Shown piece by piece: positions 1 to 7,881 of a stretch of 58,440 nucleotides of DNA (positions are counted from its first letter, which is position 1; each line of letters begins with the position of its first letter). Position numbers and translations under genes: made by a program. The DNA comes from Citrobacter sp. Awk 4 (GTDB taxonomy: Bacteria > Pseudomonadota > Gammaproteobacteria > Enterobacterales > Enterobacteriaceae), in assembly GCF_028069725.1 (NCBI RefSeq), contig NZ_JANEWG010000031.1:1-58440 (forward strand), written 5' to 3'. Under the pieces are notes generated by a model. That model saw only the letters and a program-made list of their open reading frames with translations. It ran no database searches and was not told the origin of the DNA.

Positions 1-316
1 GTATTGAGAAAGGCTTACCATCTATCTGGCCAATAAGACTTCCATTGCTATTTTTTAGAACGGTTTCATGTCCAGAAGAAATGTTATCAAGATCTAAGCT
101 TTCAACACAACCATTCTTATCCAGTCTGATGGCGATTTTATAAGTGACTTTCCCATTCTCTTCAACATCAGTATCTAAGGATTTAACAGCCCCCTTAACT
201 GGATTGAAATCAAACATAGTAGATAAATTATAGAGGAGAGGCATGTAATGGCTCTCAGCCAAAGCCATGCTTGAAAATAAGGAAGTACAAAGGAAAAGAG
301 TAGATATTTTTTTCAT
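1..316 (-). CDS. Secreted hypothetical protein, partial (runs off left edge)
   Basis: An open frame on the - strand starts with ATG at 316 and stays open to position 1, giving about 105 residues without a stop. The first 20 residues (MKKISTLFLCTSLFSSMALA) form a clear Sec signal peptide with an A-L-A cleavage site. The rest is hydrophilic with no motif I recognise. It follows tail gene I at the place where lambda-like phages have gene J, and its base composition is more AT-rich than the tail genes. It is therefore probably a lysogenic-conversion (moron) gene expressed in the late region or on its own. The function is unknown. Confidence 0.6.
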   Translation of the reverse strand, partial: MKKISTLFLCTSLFSSMALAESHYMPLLYNLSTMFDFNPVKGAVKSLDTDVEENGKVTYKIAIRLDKNGCVESLDLDNISSGHETVLKNSNGSLIGQIDGKPFSI

Positions 317-369
317 TTTTAAATCTAAGCTCAAGTTACCCCATATTAAGTAAGCCCATTACAGCATGC

Positions 370-969
370 TTACTGCTGATCTTCAACATAGATACCGGCG
401 GAGACGATAGCGCCACCGATGCGCCGTTTACCATAAAGAAGTGGGACCGGATTGCCCTGGGCTGTGGTGTTAGTGACACCACCAAAGGCGTAGCTGGCCT
501 GATTGTCTGCTGATTGTTTACTGGCAAGGCCTGCCGTCTGCGGCGACATCATTTGCACAACGCCGCCGATCATCATTGCAGCACCAAATTTAGCCGCACC
601 ATAACCAACAGCTGAAAGTGTACCGCCAGAAAAATAGCCAATTGCAACGCCGACGACTACCAGCACCGCGCCGAGTATGGTCTGGAATACACCTGCTTTC
701 TTACTGCCGATTACGACAGGTGCAATACGTATATCTTCACAGCCTTTATCCATATCAAGCTCATCAGAAATCAGGTTGCGCTTTCCGCTGAAAACGGCAT
801 ATGTAAGGCCGCGCTGCTTGCTTGTATTCAGGAAGCGTTCGAAGCCTGGCACGATCACGCAAAGCGCGCGGATGGCCTCTTTGGGTGATGCCACAAAGAG
901 TCTGAACTCTCGGCCAAACGTAGCGCCGAGCACACCATACAGGCGCACAGTCCGTAATGGTTCAGTCAT
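370..969 (-). CDS. Tail assembly protein I (lambda gpI family)
   Basis: A 199-residue protein starting MTEPLRTVRLYGVLG; the reading frame is open further upstream, but this ATG at 969 begins the conserved part and sits 2 bp after the stop of the K gene. Lambda gpI is needed for tail tip assembly and acts with gpK and gpL; it is not kept in the finished virion. Visible features are an N-terminal ubiquitin-like region (residues 1-75) and a glycine/alanine-rich hydrophobic central segment (about residues 95-140), typical of the family. The C-terminal part, with the NPVPLLYGKRRIGG segment, is strongly conserved in siphovirus I proteins. It is the last recognisable tail gene before the left edge. 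Confidence 0.88.
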   Translation of the reverse strand: MTEPLRTVRLYGVLGATFGREFRLFVASPKEAIRALCVIVPGFERFLNTSKQRGLTYAVFSGKRNLISDELDMDKGCEDIRIAPVVIGSKKAGVFQTILGAVLVVVGVAIGYFSGGTLSAVGYGAAKFGAAMMIGGVVQMMSPQTAGLASKQSADNQASYAFGGVTNTTAQGNPVPLLYGKRRIGGAIVSAGIYVEDQQ

Positions 970-971
970 GA

Positions 972-1691
972 TCACCCCGCACCGATAAAATCTTTGTACC
1001 TGACAATCTTCATTGTCCGTTCCATCCAGTACCCACCATACGGCACGCGCTGGCTCAAATGGCCGTACAAATGATGCAGGAGCATGTTGCCTTCTAAGAG
1101 AATACCGGCGTGGTTCCACTTGTTGGCCTGGACCTGCATAATCACCATATCGCCGGGCTGTGTTGCTCCTGCAAACTCTCGAAACCCGCATTCATACCAG
1201 CAGTCCTGATAGAAGTTGCCTGGATAGGTGTCCTCCCACCAGGGATAGTCGACGCGATAATCGTTCAACTCTATACCGTGCTCCTGCCGGAAATAGCTCA
1301 TCACCAGTCCCCAGCAATCGTACACACCCAGCACGAAAGGACGCCCCACCAGCGGCAACTCATCGCGTGGCTGAATGGTGCGCAGATCACCCTCCGGCCA
1401 GCTCATGATATGCCAGGGCAGGTGCGTAACGTCACACTGAGCTTTATCGAGTTCACTCGGCTGCGTGGTTGCATCCGGATGGCTGTGTACAATGCCGGTA
1501 ACCGTTCCCCAGTCTTCAGCCGCCGCGTAATCTTCGGGCGAAAGATGAAACTGCTCTGTTGGGTCAATTGAAAGATTGCGGCAGGGAAAATAGCGCTCCA
1601 CCCGGCTTTTTTGAGCCACCACGCCACAGCATTCGCGCGGATACTCCTTCGCGGCATGCGCCATGATGGCGTTAATCGTTTTTTGGCGCAT
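972..1691 (-). CDS. Tail assembly protein K, JAMM/NlpC-P60 peptidase (lambda gpK family)
   Basis: A 239-residue two-domain tail-tip protein. The N-terminal Mov34/JAMM metallopeptidase domain (residues 1-100) shows the HSHPDATTQPSELD zinc motif (HxH, then S and D) and an upstream glutamate in PRECCG. The C-terminal NlpC/P60 domain (from about residue 115) shows the nucleophile in YDCWGLV and the histidine in NHAGILL. In lambda-type phages this protein helps form the tail tip and may open peptidoglycan or process tail proteins. It lies between genes L and I with 2-bp gaps, the standard L-K-I order, so it is co-translated with them. Both sets of catalytic residues are present. Confidence 0.92.
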   Translation of the reverse strand: MRQKTINAIMAHAAKEYPRECCGVVAQKSRVERYFPCRNLSIDPTEQFHLSPEDYAAAEDWGTVTGIVHSHPDATTQPSELDKAQCDVTHLPWHIMSWPEGDLRTIQPRDELPLVGRPFVLGVYDCWGLVMSYFRQEHGIELNDYRVDYPWWEDTYPGNFYQDCWYECGFREFAGATQPGDMVIMQVQANKWNHAGILLEGNMLLHHLYGHLSQRVPYGGYWMERTMKIVRYKDFIGAG

Positions 1692-1693
1692 GA

Positions 1694-2449
1694 TTAACTC
1701 CTGATAAGGGAAGTGCCTGGGAAACCACCGAAAGGTAATTCTTCATTCTCACCAAACCGCAACCTGCATGCGGTCAAAGTGCCATTGCAGGCATCGAGCG
1801 ACGGATCGTCTACCGGGTTGTTGTTCAGATCGAAGTAACTGGTACCGGTATAATCACAGCCATCACCAGAGCGATAATTGTTGCGAATACACCAGGTGCA
1901 TAATGAGTGGAGTTGCCGGGTTGGAATCATCAACCCCTGAAGATCCATAGGGCTGGTGAGAATGAACTCGACGCTTTCCCCCGCCAGTTCGTTATTCTTC
2001 CCATCGATGTAGAACACCCGTTTTCTTACCTGCAGTGGGTCAGCAGTAGCATTTCCCTCAGGAAAGTTTCTGGCATCAAGATAATGAGCAAAAGTATCGT
2101 GAATAGTGATCTTCGCCTGAAGCATATCGTCGTAAGCGAGGCAAAGCGCAGTGATCGAGCTGTCGATGTTTGCCACGGTCAGGGTCGGCTGCGCGCTGCT
2201 ACCATCGGTTGATGCTTCAATCCCCTCGAACTGATAAGGCCAGGCAGCATATTCCTCTCCCTGCCACCAGATACTTTTCGCTGCAAGTTTCGATTCATCG
2301 CCGCCAGCTGCAGCAATCTCATCAGTTGTATGAGGTAAGTTGTAGGCATGGAAGCGCAGGACGTCATCGACACCAAATGTGGAGCCATCAACCTCAATGA
2401 GGCGGATTTTATTACCGGGTTCGAGGCGCTGATAATCTTCTGTGATCAT
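1694..2449 (-). CDS. Minor tail protein L (lambda gpL family)
   Basis: A 251-residue tail-tip protein. The C-terminal region has a cysteine cluster (LCTWCIRNNY, GDGCDYTG, DACNGTLTACRLRFG); in lambda gpL the equivalent cysteines bind an iron-sulfur cluster. The N-terminal domain (residues 1-170) matches the DUF1833/gpL fold region. The start ATG at 2449 overlaps the last 4 bp of the M remnant, the usual coupling within this operon. The gene is full length and looks intact even though the gene before it is a fusion remnant. Confidence 0.9.
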   Translation of the reverse strand: MITEDYQRLEPGNKIRLIEVDGSTFGVDDVLRFHAYNLPHTTDEIAAAGGDESKLAAKSIWWQGEEYAAWPYQFEGIEASTDGSSAQPTLTVANIDSSITALCLAYDDMLQAKITIHDTFAHYLDARNFPEGNATADPLQVRKRVFYIDGKNNELAGESVEFILTSPMDLQGLMIPTRQLHSLCTWCIRNNYRSGDGCDYTGTSYFDLNNNPVDDPSLDACNGTLTACRLRFGENEELPFGGFPGTSLIRS

Positions 2450-2675
2450 GGGGCGTATGCCTGTTTGAAGGTAGCGGAAATGGTCATAACCTTGCTGGAA
2501 AGGGGTTGCGATTTCACTGAGTCAGCCTCAATCCGGTAAAGTCCCACCTCGCCAATAGGTGATGTCCAGATGAAGGACTTTGAGATGTGGGAACGGCAGA
2601 ACTTCAGAGCAGCAAGCATGTCTGCTTTTTTACCGGTGAGTGTGATTGGCCACGACTGCTTCTCGGGGTTAGACG
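2446..2675 (-). pseudogene. Minor tail protein M, 5'-truncated remnant (lambda gpM family)
   Basis: The frame ending at 2446 encodes the C-terminal part of a gpM-family minor tail protein: from about 2670 it reads NPEKQSWPITLTG..., then ADMLAALKFC, FIWTSPIGEVGLYRIEADS and ATFKQAYAP at the end. Upstream of about 2675 the same frame is out-of-frame terL sequence (QRHLKASSSS), so the N-terminal part of the protein is missing. No ATG and no ribosome-binding site of its own is visible; only a TTG inside terL at 2709 could open the frame. This is one side of the deletion junction. Expression would need coupling from the terL fragment, which stops within a few bases of the junction. Confidence 0.8.
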
Positions 2676-3175
2676 AACTTGAAGCCTTCAGGTGTCGTTG
2701 TGACGTCAATACCGTTTCGCAGACCCGGAACGTTGTAACGCATACGAGCGATGATTTTTCGCCACGCCTGCTGCGCTTTTGCCGCCGGCATTACGTCCAG
2801 TTCGTCGACCATCGCATTACCGATTTTGAAGCCGACAATCGAACCGGGTTTCTCCATCGATCGGCAGATCGTTGTTCCGCGATAGCGCCGCCCTTCGTAG
2901 AAATGGACCTCCTTGTTTCCCTCGTTGATTTTGACGGTCAGGCCCCAGTCATGGGCCACTTCCTCAACGGTGGGATAGAAGATGTCGCGGATCTGCGGGT
3001 ACGTCGGCGCAAAGTAGCCCTGGTTAATCTTCGGGTACTCCCACATTCCCTTGCAGATACCGCCGCAGCCAACCCACGTCTTACCAGAACCGAACCCGGC
3101 CACGTAGGCTTTGAACTTGTGATGCATTGCGAGGAAGCGCGCCTGCGGAATATTAAGTGTCGGGCTGATCCCCAT
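2669..3175 (-). pseudogene. Terminase large subunit, 3'-truncated remnant
   Basis: N-terminal part (about 170 residues) of a terminase large subunit, the ATPase/nuclease that pumps DNA into proheads. The ATPase motifs are visible: Walker A GFGSGKT and Walker B VDELD about 95 residues later. The frame then runs into a TAA at 2669 just after TTTPEGFKFV. Intact family members continue for 250 or more residues, including the whole RNase-H-like nuclease domain. The truncation point is exactly where the M tail gene begins, so it is a deletion junction rather than a point mutation. The gene overlaps the end of the small-subunit gene. Start at 3175 or 3190 cannot be decided. Confidence 0.85.
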
Positions 3176-4142
3176 CATCTGCCCTCGCATCCACTACGTT
3201 GATATTGATTTGCACTGGGGTTGGTTCATCGTCGTCACCATCACCGGCCAGCTCTTTGCGGAGTTTTTCGATCTCCAACAACCGGCGGTCGATTTCGATC
3301 TGCTGCAGCCGCTGCGCGAACTCACTATCAGCCAGGCCAAGCCGCTTCATCACCGCTTCAAACATGCGCTCACGGCTGATGGCGGTTATCTCGACGCCAT
3401 TCTTTCCAACCTTCACACCGGAGTAGGCGAGTCGGGATATCGCCGGAAGTTTGCGCGTATCAGGGAAGTAAGGCTGGCCAATGCCGTCGCCGTTGCAACG
3501 CGGGCATTCAGGGTTTGGCTCTTTGTTGTGATCGTAACCATAACCGCCAGTGTCTTCGGGTTGTCTTGCTCCCTCTCGTCCTTCAACCTTCGCCGTCTCT
3601 TCATCAAACTCAACTGCGTCACGCCACTGGTAGTGATGACCGAAGCCCCAGCAGTATCGACAGGCGCCGCGGCGGTATTGTGATAGATGGTTAGCGTCGA
3701 AGGTGGCGAGTTGCCACATCTGGGTCAACACCTCATCGGCATCAGCAAGCGTGCGCGCAATGGAGGCTTTCTGCTGCTGCGCAATTGCCTGCGCAACGTT
3801 AGGATTCGCTATTAGCTGACGACCGTAGTTTGGGTCACTATAACCAGCACGTGCAGCGGCTGCCGTGGCGTTTTGGTCCTTGAGATATTCAGCAACAAAG
3901 CGTTTTATCTTCGGGCTCAGTTTGCTATCCACCAACTCCTCTGCGCATTTTTCGGTTTGCGCACTGCGCATTTTCTTCTGCGCATTTTTTTGCACGAATT
4001 GCGCAGCGGGCTTTTTGATGTATCGGCGGGCGGTGGCGTAGTTCAGTCCCTGTGCTTCACACCACTCTTTGGGGGAGATGCCGATAGTGGCATGATCGGA
4101 CAGAAACCGCTTCTGAAGCTCGCCCCAGTCCGGTTTTGCCAT
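3153..4142 (-). CDS. Terminase small subunit-like protein with zinc-binding insert
   Basis: A 329-residue DNA-recognition subunit of the packaging motor. The N-terminal third has a helix-turn-helix region (SPKEWCEAQGLNYATARRYI, residues 23-42), and a terminase_2-type core follows (FVAEYLKDQNATAAAARAGY, from residue 82). The centre holds two CxxC pairs (C161/C164 and C213/C216), consistent with a zinc ribbon. The end is a glutamate/lysine-rich helix and an acidic tail. It is longer than the usual 150-200 residue family members but resembles the long forms seen in other enteric siphoviruses. The reading frame is intact although its partner terL is broken. It is divergent from the gene at 4183, only 40 bp away. 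Confidence 0.82.
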   Translation of the reverse strand: MAKPDWGELQKRFLSDHATIGISPKEWCEAQGLNYATARRYIKKPAAQFVQKNAQKKMRSAQTEKCAEELVDSKLSPKIKRFVAEYLKDQNATAAAARAGYSDPNYGRQLIANPNVAQAIAQQQKASIARTLADADEVLTQMWQLATFDANHLSQYRRGACRYCWGFGHHYQWRDAVEFDEETAKVEGREGARQPEDTGGYGYDHNKEPNPECPRCNGDGIGQPYFPDTRKLPAISRLAYSGVKVGKNGVEITAISRERMFEAVMKRLGLADSEFAQRLQQIEIDRRLLEIEKLRKELAGDGDDDEPTPVQININVVDARADDGDQPDT

Positions 4143-4182
4143 GTATAATCCTTATAAAACATTGAATTGATGAAGGACTAGA

Positions 4183-4788
4183 ATGATTCGAGATTTACTG
4201 ATGGAAGCAATAAATCATGAGCGCATGCTTCAAAAGCTTAACGAACTAAATACTTACTTCTATAACCGTAAGCATGAAACTCAGATTCGTGACGAATTGG
4301 TGGTAATTATTAATCAGATAAGCCCCGTGATTGCTATAAGTGAGTATCCAAAGCTTAGGATCGGTGCTGTAGATTTATCACTGTATGAATCACCATTATC
4401 GAGCTTTGAAGACAATCACAGCATCGCAACAATAGAATTAAAACATCACTATCCAAGAGATTTACTACTTGAAAAGGTACAAAATGACATTTTGTCTGAC
4501 ATATCCAGGACGATTGTCTCTCCTACCACTCATTTCCTTCATATTATCCAGCAAAGGGACGAGCGCGCCAGGCCTCTAATTGGTAAGGTTAAATACCTTG
4601 AAAGAAATGCCAGAGATATCAGTCCGTATGTAAAATGTCTGGAGGAATTGAGTACTTTCCCAAGAAATTACCGCAAAGAAAGCATAAGTATTGAAGTTCA
4701 GGGTGACATCATGTCGACATACACATTTAACATATATACCCTGTCAAAAATGAGAACCAAAAGTACTGAAGATTCAGCGACTCTCTGA
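4183..4788 (+). CDS. Hypothetical protein, possible PD-(D/E)XK-type fold, opposite strand to late genes
   Basis: A 201-residue protein I cannot assign to a family. It is coded on the + strand between two - strand late genes, has weaker GC content than its neighbours and its own ribosome site (gaaggactaga before ATG). The segment RIGAVDLSLYE (about residues 61-71) followed about 20 residues later by TIELKHHY gives the D...ExK spacing of PD-(D/E)XK nucleases. The N-terminal 50 residues look helical (many K/E/N). Position and composition are those of a moron gene, a cargo gene expressed from the prophage independently. Together with the membrane protein at 4956 it may be an accessory or defence pair. 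The nuclease assignment is inference from one motif. Confidence 0.6.
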   Translation: MIRDLLMEAINHERMLQKLNELNTYFYNRKHETQIRDELVVIINQISPVIAISEYPKLRIGAVDLSLYESPLSSFEDNHSIATIELKHHYPRDLLLEKVQNDILSDISRTIVSPTTHFLHIIQQRDERARPLIGKVKYLERNARDISPYVKCLEELSTFPRNYRKESISIEVQGDIMSTYTFNIYTLSKMRTKSTEDSATL

Positions 4789-4801
4789 CCTGTACCACGT
4801 G

Positions 4802-4906
4802 ATGATAAGACGCAGCGGTGCATTCGAAGAGAAGTGTCGCCAGAATTATGACCACTGGGTTCATATGATTTACTCAGATGACGGCATTATCGACACTACT
4901 CGTTGA
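4802..4906 (+). CDS. Short ORF, possible gene fragment
   Basis: A 34-residue frame (begins MIRRSGAFEEKC, ends with TGA at 4906) in the gap between the two + strand cargo genes. It is rich in charged and aromatic residues and reads like the end of a longer protein. It has no good ribosome-binding site. It may be a decayed gene fragment left by recombination. It is listed because it fills an otherwise empty 160-bp gap. Confidence 0.2.
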   Translation: MIRRSGAFEEKCRQNYDHWVHMIYSDDGIIDTTR

Positions 4907-4955
4907 ATAGCTATCCGTATGTTATCTTTTATAATAAATTACAAAGAGAAATGTG

Positions 4956-5234
4956 ATGCACTACAATACCAAAGTCAGGGTTGCGGTACTTTTATATCTT
5001 ATGGCGGCATATGCTATTGCCCTGCCGGTGCTTGCCCTGTTCTCAGATTTGGTGATAAACGGTGGCATTATTGATATATGGAAGGGTTCATATTCATTTG
5101 TAGACTTGATTGATTTCCGTAAAATTCTTTTCCTTAAATTCGCCGGACTAGGCGCTATCCTTGGTTTTTTCTACTGGATCTTTTTTTTCAGGAAGTATAG
5201 ATACCACTGCCCATTGGACAAATATTTTAAATAG
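4956..5234 (+). CDS. Small inner-membrane protein (two or three TM segments)
   Basis: A 92-residue protein. Hydrophobic segments are visible at about residues 9-32 (VAVLLYLMAAYAIALPVLAL) and 58-78 (LKFAGLGAILGFFYWIFFF), followed by a basic C-terminal tail with RKYRYHCP. An upstream GTG at 4953 is possible, but ATG at 4956 has the better context after AAAGAGAAA. It is convergent with Rz, ending one base before its stop. No family is recognised. Its position next to another opposite-strand gene in the lysis/packaging interval suggests a moron gene; immunity or superinfection-exclusion functions are common for such proteins but are not shown by the sequence. Confidence 0.6.
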   Translation: MHYNTKVRVAVLLYLMAAYAIALPVLALFSDLVINGGIIDIWKGSYSFVDLIDFRKILFLKFAGLGAILGFFYWIFFFRKYRYHCPLDKYFK

Positions 5235-5693
5235 TCACTGGCACTGTGTATTGATGTATTCCTGCAAATAGCCAACCTGCTTCGTTACTGTGACGATTCG
5301 CTCTCTGAGGGTGAAATAATCCCGTTCAGCGGCGTCAGTAAGTCTGGGACTGGAAGCATAGCCCATGCCGCCGGACTCGGTCGTTCCGTTCTCGGGGCAT
5401 TTTGCGTTGACGTGCAGCCCGCACTTGCCAGTGCTAACACAACGCTGCAGATCATAAAGCTGCTTTTTCGCATCAGCCAGTTCTCCTATGTATTTGGCAT
5501 CTAATGCAGCAACATCGCGCTGCCGGACCTGCATATCTCTGATGGCGGCTTTTGCCAAACTCAGTTTTTCAGTGGCCTTATCGCGCTGGTCTTTGAAGGT
5601 AATTGCGTTTCCACGGTAGTGGTTAATAGCCCAGGACATGGAAACCAGCAGACAGATAACGGCTGCGCAGATGATTACTGTAAGTCGGCTCAT
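5235..5693 (-). CDS. Rz-like inner-membrane spanin
   Basis: A 152-residue i-spanin. It has an N-terminal signal-anchor (residues 4-22, [19 protein letters not shown]), then a long periplasmic helical region with coiled-coil character (residues 28-85) and a C-terminal part with several cysteines. Spanins link inner and outer membranes and fuse them in the last step of lysis. The start at 5693 overlaps the last 4 bp of the endolysin gene. The Rz1 lipoprotein gene is embedded in another frame (5285-5473), as in lambda. Complete. Confidence 0.88.
   Translation of the reverse strand: MSRLTVIICAAVICLLVSMSWAINHYRGNAITFKDQRDKATEKLSLAKAAIRDMQVRQRDVAALDAKYIGELADAKKQLYDLQRCVSTGKCGLHVNAKCPENGTTESGGMGYASSPRLTDAAERDYFTLRERIVTVTKQVGYLQEYINTQCQ
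5285..5473 (-). CDS. Rz1-like outer-membrane spanin lipoprotein, embedded in Rz
   Basis: A 62-residue frame wholly inside Rz in a different reading frame, the hallmark of lambda-type spanin pairs. It has a basic N-terminus, a hydrophobic stretch ([14 protein letters not shown]) and a lipobox cysteine at residue 20, followed by a short proline- and serine-rich mature part. After lipidation it would sit in the outer membrane and bind the periplasmic end of Rz. The Rz1 stop lies before the Rz stop, so the overlap is total. Confidence 0.82.
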   Translation of the reverse strand: MRKSSFMICSVVLALASAGCTSTQNAPRTERPSPAAWAMLPVPDLLTPLNGIISPSESESSQ

Positions 5694-6229
5694 TGGTCTA
5701 TCCCCCAGCACGTCAACGCGCTTTCCTGATCGCGTCGTTCCACCTGGCCATAACATCCGTTCTTCTTGCCTTTGGTCAGCCGGCAGTCGCGGCCACCGTC
5801 TTTAATCCACCAGCGTATCGCCTCACATGCGCCTTTACGGTCGCCTGCATTGATGCGCTTATAGAACGTCGATGAAAAGCACTTACCCGGGCCAATATTG
5901 TACGGGCAGAATGAAGCTATACCTGCCTTCTGCGGTTCGGTCAGCGGCACGTTGATGTTGCGGTCTACCCAGGCCAGCGCCTTATCGCGTTCAATGGCGT
6001 TTACCTGATCGCATTTCGCCTGCGTCAGCTTCATGCCCTGCACTACCGGCTTACCATCAACCATCGTGGCACCACGACAAATGGTCCAGAGCCCGCCGCC
6101 GTCGCGATACGCCTTCAGGCTGTTACCCTCTTTCTCATTCAAAAACTGGTCGAGAATGACAGATGCAGGAGCGCCGGCGAGAATAAGCCCCAGAACGGCA
6201 GCGCTCAGCTTTGTTCTGTTTCCCATCAT
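5690..6229 (-). CDS. SAR endolysin (R21-type lysozyme, GH24)
   Basis: A 179-residue phage lysozyme that hydrolyses the glycan strands of peptidoglycan. The glycoside hydrolase family 24 triad is visible as E34-x8-D43-x5-T49 in [16 protein letters not shown]. The N-terminal segment (residues 7-25) is a weakly hydrophobic, glycine/alanine-rich signal-anchor-release sequence. It would export the enzyme through Sec and hold it inactive in the membrane until the membrane is depolarised. Cysteines C51, C107 and others fit the disulfide changes known for R21-type enzymes. It lies between holin and Rz with 4-bp overlaps, so the lysis cassette is translationally coupled. Confidence 0.92.
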   Translation of the reverse strand: MMGNRTKLSAAVLGLILAGAPASVILDQFLNEKEGNSLKAYRDGGGLWTICRGATMVDGKPVVQGMKLTQAKCDQVNAIERDKALAWVDRNINVPLTEPQKAGIASFCPYNIGPGKCFSSTFYKRINAGDRKGACEAIRWWIKDGGRDCRLTKGKKNGCYGQVERRDQESALTCWGIDQ

Positions 6230-6528
6230 TCACCTTCCTTTTGTAACGCTTCAACAACGACTCTTGCAGCCGCTGGCCGCTCATGAAGTGGTTTGTCATT
6301 AACGCCTTTCAGGTAGTCATTAACCATCTCTGTGCGCTTCTCATCTTCCCGGCGCTTCCTGTGCGCATCCACTCGTCCATTGATATAGGACGCGAGTGAG
6401 ATAAGCAGACCTGCAGCACCAAAGAACATGAAGACCAGATCCTGTGTCGTGAATCCAATAGCAGACGCCAGAGCTGCGACCCACGCAAAGAATTGCGTGA
6501 AGATGTTCCCTGAATCATTCATTTTCAT
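6226..6528 (-). CDS. Phage holin
   Basis: A 100-residue protein with two hydrophobic segments (about residues 10-28 and 31-49) and a strongly charged C-terminal half (DAHRKRREDEKR). This is the two-helix layout of class II holins. It triggers lysis by permeabilising or depolarising the inner membrane, which releases the SAR endolysin encoded next to it. The start region MKM offers two in-frame ATGs three codons apart (6528 and 6522), similar to the dual-start holin/antiholin arrangement of lambdoid S genes. The stop overlaps the endolysin start by 4 bp. Confidence 0.85.
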   Translation of the reverse strand: MKMNDSGNIFTQFFAWVAALASAIGFTTQDLVFMFFGAAGLLISLASYINGRVDAHRKRREDEKRTEMVNDYLKGVNDKPLHERPAAARVVVEALQKEGE

Positions 6529-6666
6529 GATCTCTCACCTCGCTAAACGGCGGGTGTTGTGTGGTGGGGAGAATCAGGCGCACGGGCTGAGTTATAAAGA
6601 ACGTCGTGGAGTTTTCCCGTGGCCTGATGTTGGTTGGCCACCACACCGTTAGGGAGTGATGGCCTT

Positions 6667-7719
6667 TTAGTTTTCCGCCCGCTCTCTTACCTCATTCACT
6701 GTCTGGTTAAACCGGTCAGGTTCAAGTTCAACCCCAATGGCGCACCGCCCTAAATCCATAGCTTCTTTTATCGTCGAACCTGATCCCATAAAGAAATCGG
6801 CAACGACCTGTCCCGGCCGGCTGCTGGCATTGATGATTTGCCGCAGCATGTCCGCAGGTTTTTCGCAGGGGTGCTTTCCGGGGTAGAACTGAACAGGCTT
6901 GTGTGTCCAGACATCGGTGTAAGGTACAGAAACAGAAACTGAGAAATGTCGGCGGAGGGATTTGTACTCCTCCAGCAACTCTGAATACTTACGATTCAAA
7001 CACTGCCATTCTTCCACCAGCAGGTGATGGTCAGCATTAAGCTCGTTGCGTTGAAACTTCTCTTTAGCGATCCGTTTAAACAGCTGTTGCAGTTTGTCGT
7101 AATCCGCTTCGTTAGGCATCTGCCACTGGCTGGTGCCAAACCAATGAGAAGCCATATTCTTTTTACCCGTAGCCTCAGCGATCTCTTTCGACGTAACGCC
7201 TAGCGCTTCACGGGCATCACGGAAGTAGGAAATCAGCGGATTCAGAACATGTTGTTTGAGTTCTTTGGTTTTCTCTTCATAACCGCAGTCTTTTGGTTTG
7301 TACGGCCCTTGATAGTGTTCCGCGAAGAGTATTCTTTCAGTAGCCGGAAAATAGGCGCGCAGGCTTTCTTTATTGCATCCATTCCACCTGCCTGATGGCT
7401 TCGCCCATATGATGTGGTTCAGTATGTTGAAGCGCTCACGCATCATGATCTCAATGTCGGACGCCAGGCGATGCCCTGAAAACAGGTAAAGGCTACCAGT
7501 GGGCTTGAGAACGCGCCAGAACTGCGCCAGACACATATCCAGCCAAAGAAGATAATCCTCGTCCCCCTTCCACTGGTTGTCCCAGCCGTTTGGCTTTACC
7601 TTGAAATAAGGTGGATCGGTAACAATCAGGTCTATGCAATCATCAGGAAGGGAAGCAATGTACTTGAGGCTGTCAGCGTTGATTAATTCAACACTGTTTA
7701 TTTTTACAGTATTTTTCAT
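6667..7719 (-). CDS. Phage DNA adenine methyltransferase (beta-class, DPPY)
   Basis: A 350-residue SAM-dependent DNA methyltransferase. The catalytic motif DPPY is at residues 35-38 and the SAM-binding FxGxG motif (FMGSGST) at 310-316. Motif order (DPPY first) marks the beta group, and DPPY usually means N6-adenine. Between them, residues 150-260 form a variable target-recognition region that includes an EIAEATGKKNMASHWFG segment resembling a helix-turn-helix. There is no cognate endonuclease beside it, so it is an orphan enzyme, probably protecting phage DNA or changing gene expression. It sits upstream of the lysis cassette, a frequent place for such genes in enteric prophages. The target sequence cannot be read from the protein. 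Confidence 0.9.
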   Translation of the reverse strand: MKNTVKINSVELINADSLKYIASLPDDCIDLIVTDPPYFKVKPNGWDNQWKGDEDYLLWLDMCLAQFWRVLKPTGSLYLFSGHRLASDIEIMMRERFNILNHIIWAKPSGRWNGCNKESLRAYFPATERILFAEHYQGPYKPKDCGYEEKTKELKQHVLNPLISYFRDAREALGVTSKEIAEATGKKNMASHWFGTSQWQMPNEADYDKLQQLFKRIAKEKFQRNELNADHHLLVEEWQCLNRKYSELLEEYKSLRRHFSVSVSVPYTDVWTHKPVQFYPGKHPCEKPADMLRQIINASSRPGQVVADFFMGSGSTIKEAMDLGRCAIGVELEPDRFNQTVNEVRERAEN

Positions 7720-7810
7720 AGATCAGTAAGCGTGTCTCTGATAGGCTCACTGTGCTTTAGCGCTAAAGCGGTGGGCCTTGGTTCGCTTGTGACCTTCTAC
7801 ATGAGCAAAT

Positions 7811-7841
7811 GGCTGGTCGGGTGCTACAACACCCACCAGCC
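7811..7841. repeat. Strong hairpin between methyltransferase and HTH gene
   Basis: GGCTGGT and ACCAGCC arms, extended by GGGTG/CACCC, enclose a CTACAA loop. The structure is very stable but has no T-tract after it on either strand, so it is more likely an RNA processing or regulatory structure in the late transcript than a simple terminator. Confidence 0.5.
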
Positions 7842-7856
7842 GCCCATTTCCACAAT

Positions 7857-7881
7857 AAAAAAAGCCCCCATCACTGGAGGC
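7857..7881 (-). terminator. Rho-independent terminator after small HTH gene
   Basis: On the - strand, GCCTCC and GGGGGC arms around AGTGAT (stem includes a G-T pair) are followed directly by seven T residues. The hairpin overlaps the last codons of the gene at 7871. Confidence 0.6.

Noticed and set aside
1110..1571. 153-residue + strand frame opposite tail gene K
   Set aside because: Antisense shadow of a strongly conserved peptidase gene; no ribosome site.
7811..7841. tRNA gene in the methyltransferase-HTH gap
   Set aside because: The structure is a single hairpin; no cloverleaf, no T-loop consensus and no CCA.
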